A stretch of 64,000 nucleotides of DNA from Amia ocellicauda (lineage: Eukaryota > Chordata > Actinopteri > Amiiformes > Amiidae): positions 22,752,619-22,816,618 of the forward strand of contig NC_089863.1 of assembly GCF_036373705.1 (NCBI RefSeq). The letters run 5' to 3'. Shown piece by piece: positions 58,721 to 64,000 of the stretch (the first letter of the stretch is position 1; each line of letters begins with the position of its first letter). The position numbers and the translations under genes were made by a program. The notes beneath the pieces were generated by a model. That model saw only the letters and a program-made list of their open reading frames with translations, was not told the origin of the DNA and made no database searches.

Positions 58721-61675
58721 AAGACACAAGAACACAGACACACAGAGAGACAGACACACAGAGAAAGACTGAAAAATTAATTTACAGCACATCTTTGTGC
58801 GATAATAAATGTATATATTAATAAATATATAATAACACCTGCAGTCCAGAGGTAAAAATGTTAATAAAATAATTAAGAAATGTGTTTATTTTACCCGCAG
58901 TCTTGGAGGAGTCCTCCTCTATCCCAGCACTCCCCCTGTCTGCCTTCTCTTTCTGAACTTTGTCTGTCTTCTTTCCCATCCTGAACTCGGATCTGCAGGT
59001 AATGACATATTATATATTTTTTTTTATCAGACAGTTGTTACAATGTATCACATTATTACATACAATCACCCATACAACTGGGTTTGTGCTGGTGCATTCT
59101 GGGTACAGTGCCATACTCAGGGGTACAGCAGCAGTGTCCCCCAGCTGGGACTGACCCCATGACCCTCCCTTCCAACCACCCTGCTGCCCCACTACTCCAC
59201 CCTCCTGCACTACTGCTCCACCCTGCTCCCCCACCCTGCTCCCCCACTGTTCCTCCCTGCTGCCTACTGTTCCACACTGTTCCATACTGCTGCCCATTTA
59301 CCAGAGGAATTAAATGTGTGTGGCATGTAAGGGAGGGGGAGTAACAGTGTACTAGAACAATTCAGTTCCAATAGGGGGCTGTGCTGTAGTAACAGTGTAG
59401 TAGTGCTAGTTCCTAGTTCCTAGGATAACTGGGGGCTGTGGGTCTACTGTAACTAAAGGGAGGTTAGCATTGGATTAAAAATGGTGCGGTGCGTCCACCC
59501 CGGTTATGCCAACACAAAGAAGTGCCACTATACAGTTAACCGGGGACAAAAAATATAAAACACCCCCAAACATTCAGCAACTAAGTAACCACCACACTAA
59601 TGATACCTGTAGTAATAAAACAAAATACTAGTACTTTTTAACAGTTACTAAAAAGAAAAAATAAGCGGCACACTGAGTTATTATTATTATTAATAACGCC
59701 CCAAAATTAACACCAGTGCCTGTAGTGCATTTAACTTTTACCCCACCATAGCAATAAACATCATGTTGATTTATTTAAACACATGTGGGTAGAGAAATAG
59801 CATGCAATCAAGTAGTCAATTGGGTAAATGTAAAGAATCAAGAAAATAAAACCACAGAATTGATCTCGCAATCTCATAAACAAGTCAATAAATGGCCAAA
59901 TGGCCCGATAGATTGAATCCCTTTATTTTTATCGTTGGTGCACTTTTTCAAATAGATGCTAAAGGCATTGGCAGGCCACAGGTAACGAGCTGGGTTTTTG
60001 TTTTTTAATTCTTAAAACAAAACAAAACAAAAAACACGAGCCCTGTACAGGCCCAGGAGGTGGGTTACATCTCAGACAGCATGCATATGTACACAGAAGC
60101 AATGCAACAGACAGTTGTCAACAGAGGCGCATTTTACAGGGTGTTACATAAGTCATTGAGCTCGGCTGGAACGAAAACCAGAAGGGTGGGGGCTCCTCCA
60201 GGAGCAGGGTTGGGAAGCACTGTAGTAACCATGTAGTAGAGCAGCACTGTTACAATGGGGGGCTGTAGTAAAAACACATTTCAAACCACACACACTAATG
60301 CTAATAGTTATAGTTAATGTAGTTCTTACGAACCGAGCCGAGCCGAGCCAAGAGACGAATGGACCAGCTTCCCGACACCGCACGCATGCGCTCTCTTCAA
60401 ACCCTGCTGTGCCCAGCTGTGTTTTTGATTGTTCAGATAATAAAATGCATGAATCAACAAATGCTGTTTTTGAGCATTCAAAGGCTGCGTGGGGGGTTGA
60501 AAGAGATCAGCCAACAGTCTCGCTAATTTGGTTCATGTATCCGACCTGAAGTCTCATAAAATGAATCAGAAGCGCTTTCTTCTGCAGAGCTCGTCCCGCG
60601 TCACTTACGCATTTCCCCAGCTGGCACAGTCACTGGATTAAAGCCTGTTGGTGCCACACAATGGACGCCAGCAAAAATGGTAGATCTGCCTTTATTTCAA
60701 CGGCAGCTTCCACACTGCTTTAAGAAAGTCTATTTTCTTGTTTATTTCGCTCCGACTGGAAAGTATCTGACTCATCTGAAGTGCTGTAAACCCACAGTAC
60801 GCACAGTATACGCAACAGGTACAGCAATATCCATTACTGTATAATTGCAAATGAAACCACAAACAAACACATTAAAAGGCCGTGAATGGTCCATAAAACA
60901 CAAAGTATTAATATATAATATGCATCATAATTTCATTTTTTTATTTTACATATTAACTTTATGATGTAATGAATGCCATTGTATATGAGAACAGGTCCAG
61001 AAATGTCCCGGATGTTTACACTTGATGCAAAACAAAAGTTTTTTAAGATGGCATGCTCATAATTTATATATTTAGTAACACCCTGGAGAGTTTCGAGATA
61101 CAAACCCGATCTCCAGCATTACATTTTAACAAATGCGATCACTACAGCGGTACATATTATCTAACTATTTATTTGCGTGTGTGTGTGCACAGTGAGTTGT
61201 GGTAAGAAAACTGAACATAGGGTATGAGGCCTATATAAAAGACTATTGATTGAGATAATCGAATACAATAAATCTGATTTGTCAAGACGTCTGTGCTTAT
61301 CATTCAATGTTTGCCGTTGTTAATACTGAATACAAAATAAAGTCATTTCAAGATCTGTGCCTAGGTAACATTTATTTGTATTGGACGTGGTTTTCTTCAA
61401 GATAAAACTGAAGAACCGTAAAGGCTCACACACAAAAACAGGCACAGTCGTTACTAAAATCACAATATTTACTTGTTTTACTGTTGTTACTTGAGTGCAC
61501 TTGAAAGTAGCTACTTTTTCTAAAGTCCTGTTTGAATGACTTTTTTAATTTTGCTGGAGTACGTTTTAGACAGAGTATTTTAACTTTTACTCAAGTATAA
61601 CTGCAACTACTTTTAACGGCTGTGATAATCCGACATTAGCAGCTCTCACCTGCGTCCGCGGCCCGGCGTAACCAT
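50066..61675 (-). CDS. lrrc71: LRRC71, leucine-rich repeat containing 71
   Basis: LRR protein, expressed in testis and ciliated cells in mammals; molecular role not well known. Seventeen coding exons on the minus strand: 61675-61650, 58992-58895, 58242-58108, 58002-57895, 57531-57456, 57189-57115, 54955-54887, 54689-54530, 54388-54305, 52315-52229, 52117-52010, 51646-51553, 51438-51359, 51212-51186, 51075-50967, 50823-50723 and 50170-50066. Total 1542 nt, 513 aa (human about 559). Diagnostic: EEYQCTGNLEVDFPELC, WKVDERMAKILSKCLPSL, LAHLSLRNNRIDEEGARLIG, LRLNRSLLCLSLAHNGIGDE, EHREGRVFIPGN and LLRLSLT. The LRRs are followed by a Lys/Ser-rich low-complexity middle and C-terminal repeats. The 26-nt first exon is inferred because its frame joins exactly; otherwise translation would start at 58979. 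Confidence 0.93.
50330..50605 (+). mobile_element. LINE 3'-tail remnant followed by (GA)n
   Basis: Ends with attgctttgacaatccaaat, tgtcatgtcaataaagcacc and ttgaattgaattgag, then a GA microsatellite. It lies in the last LRRC71 intron, antisense to the gene. Confidence 0.6.
52325..53830. repeat. GA-rich minisatellite in LRRC71 intron
   Basis: About 1.5 kb of units made of gtcagagtgttaaactgtg plus a (GA)n run of variable length (about 32-60 bp per unit), with a variant ggacagagtgttaaacattg recurring at intervals. Nearly all purine between the cores. Confidence 0.97.
53830..54300. repeat. Purine-rich tandem repeat (aggactggagggagagagg)
   Basis: Several degenerate copies of about 60-70 bp with core agaaggactggagggagaga, running up to the LRRC71 exon at 54305. 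The open frames seen on both strands here are composition artefacts. Confidence 0.9.
55040..57085. repeat. 40-bp minisatellite, ~2 kb, in LRRC71 intron
   Basis: About 50 copies of a 40-bp unit: gtttggggcagtatgagaga then gtttagagcagcgtggggca. Variants at the 'agagca/aatgca/acagca' and 'gcgt/gtgt' positions, and 10-bp or 20-bp insertions or deletions, recur in a higher-order pattern. Confidence 0.97.
58290..58500. repeat. ~48-bp tandem repeat in LRRC71 intron
   Basis: Four copies of a unit containing gctgttacaatagggggctg and tagtaacagtgtagtagagc. Single related copies occur at about 59340-59405 and 60220-60265. Confidence 0.9.
59030..59165 (-). mobile_element. SINE fragment
   Basis: The minus strand matches the body of the SINE at 22395-22615 (agctgggggacactgctgct, tgagtatggcactgtaccca), without a clear tRNA head or tail. 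Lies in the first LRRC71 intron. Confidence 0.7.
59450..61640. other. First LRRC71 intron, AT-rich part
   Basis: Contains a solo hAT-like end (60156-60224) and otherwise AT-rich unique-looking DNA. No coding exon or RNA gene seen. Confidence 0.5.
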
Positions 61676-61689
61676 GCTCAACATCAAGC

Positions 61690-61705
61690 GTTGCCAAGGC
61701 GCAAC
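61690..61705. promoter_or_regulatory. Imperfect X-box (RFX-type) at the LRRC71 start
   Basis: gttgccaaggcgcaac: inverted GTTGCC / (C)GCAAC half-sites, 15 bp upstream of the proposed LRRC71 ATG. RFX factors drive ciliary genes, which fits LRRC71; the spacer is slightly long for a classic X-box. CCAAT boxes (inverted near 61735 and 61767) lie just upstream. Confidence 0.45.
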
Positions 61706-62029
61706 TTCCCGTCCCGCCTCCTGCGAGCGCATCAGCCAATCCGCGCCTGCCGCTGTGCCGTCTGCCAGCCAATAGGGGAGGGGTTTAGTGGGGCGTCGTT
61801 GGTGTTATTGGAGTCGTGCTAAATCATAATACTGCTACTACTATTAATAATCATAAAGGACTCAGTCAGAGCAGCCGTGTTTTTTTTTTTAATAACATTT
61901 TTACAGGAGACAACTCATACACAACAATTATACAGGATAGTGCGACAAATACAACTGTGACAGAGAGCCTGAAAACTAGAGAGACCGAGGAAAACGAACT
62001 GAACTCAAACTTGGGGCCCTGAGGTCTGT

Positions 62030-62095
62030 GTCCGTGTGAGAGGGGCAGTCTGCGAGGCTGTCCGTGTGAGAGGGGCAGTCTGCGAGGCTGTCCGT
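62030..62095. repeat. 31-bp direct duplication in 3' UTR of the small gene
   Basis: Two tandem copies of gtgtgagaggggcagtctgc followed by gaggctgtcc. Confidence 0.9.
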
Positions 62096-62207
62096 GCGTT
62101 TCGTCTGTGTCGAGAGAGATCCTCCACGTTGCCCAGCCAAGAACTCTGCAGAAACACAACGTGCACCGACATGAATACAGGCTGCCAGTGCTGCTCTCAC
62201 ACACACA

Positions 62208-62618
62208 CTAGGAACTGCAGTGTTTCCTGACCAGTTGTCTGTTGACCCGCAGCACGGTGCTCTGGTACTCGGTGATTCGGCCCAGCCGCTCCGCCAGGCC
62301 CCGCAGCGCCTCCGCCAGCAGCCCCGACTCCCGCTCCAGCTCTGCACATAGACGGGGAGAAGCCCGGTCAGACACCCGGCGAGCTGACGACAGTGTAACG
62401 CAGACGTCCGCGGTTCTGCACAGATCTGCGGGGCTCCGCCTATGGGGTCGGCGGTATTCTGCAGATCTGCGCAGAACTGCGCAGAACTGCGTCCCTGAAT
62501 ATTCCTGCCCACTGAAGACAATATCACCCTGTCATTCAGGATCTTAAACTCAACCCCTATAATAATAACAACAATAACCTTGCATTGCTTTATCGACATC
62601 GGAAGATATCGTTTCCAT
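62208..62618 (-). CDS. Unrecognised 57-aa coiled-coil protein (two exons)
   Basis: Two minus-strand exons, 62618-62579 and 62341-62208, joined by a GT..AG intron of 237 bp. They give 174 nt: 57 aa plus stop. It starts METISSDVDKAMQ. The second exon reads ELERESGLLAEALRGLAERL, then GRITEYQSTVLRVNRQLVRK and ends HCSS. Hydrophobic residues recur with near-heptad spacing (L, L, L, L, I, V, V), predicting one amphipathic helix or coiled coil. The second exon is CpG-rich (a gene-like composition unlike its flanks) and the two phases fit. I do not recognise a family. It may be a complete microprotein, or the 3' end of a longer gene with further 5' exons. Confidence 0.55.
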
Positions 62619-62626
62619 TCTCGCCC

Positions 62627-62662
62627 GTCTTTTCTTTTCTTTTCTTTTCTTTTCTTTTCTTC
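62627..62662. repeat. (TTTTC)n pentanucleotide microsatellite
   Basis: About six TTTTC units about 10 bp upstream of the proposed start of the 57-aa gene, on the strand where it reads as a GAAAA run. Confidence 0.95.
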
Positions 62663-62739
62663 TCCTCCTCCTCCTCTCTCTTCTTGTATTTGAATCTCCT
62701 GTCTCCTTTCAATTTGGCGCCATAAGTCTGACGTCACCG

Positions 62740-63494
62740 GTGCGCCGACTGATCGTAAAATCTAGAGTAAACGCGGTCTTTATAGGATTTTGGTAGTGTA
62801 CCGTAAATTACATAAACGTTGTGCAGTTTGTTTTGATGTTGAATGTGGTATAAATGAAAAATATCTAGGACGTTTTTTATAACTCTACCGACTTGAGAAA
62901 GAGAGAGAGACAGAGAAAAGTCAGGTAGAGAGGTTTGTAGGGAATAGGGGAAGAGAGTGAGCACATTCAGGAAAGAGAGAGGGAGGGGTGCAAAGTCAGT
63001 CTCTGTGTTATCTAGGAGAGACAGGACAGCTGCCAGGTGAACAGATGGGAGCAACTGAGAATGTGAGTGTAAGTGTGTGTGTGTCTACCTGAACACATTC
63101 TCTCTCTCTAGAAGATTATACTGGAAATTAAAGACTCCCACCTCTGGCCACCACTCTGATTCCAGGAAGAGATTAGGAAATCTGATTGCCGTGGTCTGGC
63201 AGGTACGGACAATCCCCAGAATCCTGTGTCCAGCAGAAAATTAAACCCAGAAAATCATCCTCCTTTCTATCTGTCTTTCTCTCTTTCTATTATTTCTCCC
63301 TCCCTGTCTGTCTATCTGCAGTGAAGTCAGGTGATCAGTCTCCACACCAAGCCACAGGATTTTATGCTTTATTTACAAATGTTCCTCATTTTCTCAATTT
63401 CACATATTCTGAATAAATTCTCTATTTACAACAACAGAAACTATACATTTCGAAAGATTTTAAAATGGAAAAGAAATTACAATTTCCCTCTAAG

Positions 63495-63533
<39 letters not shown>

Positions 63534-63996
63534 CGTGTGTATTAACACATACACACATATATATGTATACACACACGCACGCATGTACGCACACACACAC
63601 AGGTGATGCTGTCAGGTGGCAGCTGAGGGAACAGTCACGTAGGGCACTATGAGTCTCTGAGGCCAGGGGTTGTGCGTCACAGTAACCCAGCGAGATCCTG
63701 GGGCAGCACAGGGGACACACAGAGAGATGCACAGCTGCTATGACAGTAAGACGAATGAGGGCACAGAGGTGGTAACAGCCGAGCTGGCATGAGGGGTGAG
63801 AGGAACACACAGGTGGATCTATACAGGTTCTAGAATACCAGACAGAGTACCAGGCATAATCTGTAACAATCACCGAGTCCCCAACCACCCCTGGCCACAG
63901 AGATTCCAGCAGGACCCCCTCAGCTGGTGACCTCCTAGCTCCCTCACTCCTGCCCAAATCTCCCCTCCGTCCCTCGTCTCCGCCACGCTGCACCAC
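62740..63996. other. Right flank, no gene recognised
   Basis: Contains (AT)n-(GT)n and mirror (CA)n tracts at 63497-63602, and a CT-rich stretch near 63250-63310. I see no exon with family support. Confidence 0.5.
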
Positions 63997-64000
63997 TGGG

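Overview
The window is vertebrate nuclear DNA, most likely from a ray-finned fish. Genes are split into many small exons with GT..AG borders. There are Tc1/mariner elements of typical fish type, hAT-like MITEs, a tRNA-derived SINE with a fish-type tail, and very dense (CA)n, (GA)n and CAGA/CTGA microsatellites. I cannot name the species from sequence alone. No prokaryotic, viral or CRISPR content was seen.

Seven protein genes are recognised by family-specific sequence. Six are complete, with reading frames that close across all exons, and one is cut by the window edge. (1) Minus strand, 21-3452: the 5' half of a co-Smad, SMAD4-like, running off the left edge. (2) Minus, 6500-7853: SNAPIN. (3) Plus, 9663-12478: CHTOP. 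(4) Plus, 17313-31471: KCNN3 (SK3 channel) in eight coding exons, 947 aa. (5) Minus, 34924-38062: RPS27. (6) Plus, 39076-43586: RAB13. (7) Plus, 44844-47539: APH1A, a gamma-secretase subunit. (8) Minus, 50066-61675: LRRC71, 17 coding exons. A further two-exon minus-strand reading frame of 57 codons (62208-62618) looks real but is not recognised. Human SNAPIN/CHTOP and RPS27/RAB13 are neighbours on 1q21.3, where KCNN3 also lies; APH1A (1q21) and LRRC71 (1q23) lie further along the same arm. The window is therefore a compacted version of the human 1q21-q23 neighbourhood, with a SMAD4-like gene added.

Three divergent or promoter regions stand out. The SMAD4-like CpG island carries a CCAAT array with ~42-bp spacing. 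The SNAPIN/CHTOP divergent region has paired ZNF143-type motifs and an NRF1-type palindrome. The RPS27/RAB13 region is head to head, with a 5'TOP-like start and TATA-like box for RPS27.

Mobile DNA: an internally deleted Tc1-like element (566-1460), a Tc1-like element with an intact 354-codon transposase and DD36E spacing (14598-15817), a DD34E Tc1 element with a long open transposase and a perfect 42-bp hairpin before the start codon (about 39295-40882), two opposite-strand LINE remnants (18960-20790), a decayed LINE inside KCNN3 (24890-26950), hAT-like MITEs with target-site duplications (32722-32883, 32942-33235, 35324-35620, 49292-49984), SINEs (22395-22615, 59030-59165) and LINE tails. 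LRRC71 introns hold two large minisatellites, one of ~40-bp units over 2 kb and one GA-rich over 1.5 kb.

The genes do not form one pathway. They are a syntenic block of housekeeping, trafficking, signalling and ciliary genes. The most unusual points are the retained SMAD4 paralogue with its CCAAT array echoed in an intron, the Arg/Asp repeat domain and Pro-rich tail of KCNN3, and the unrecognised 57-aa gene. Exon borders were read by eye and checked only by phase and family alignment from memory.
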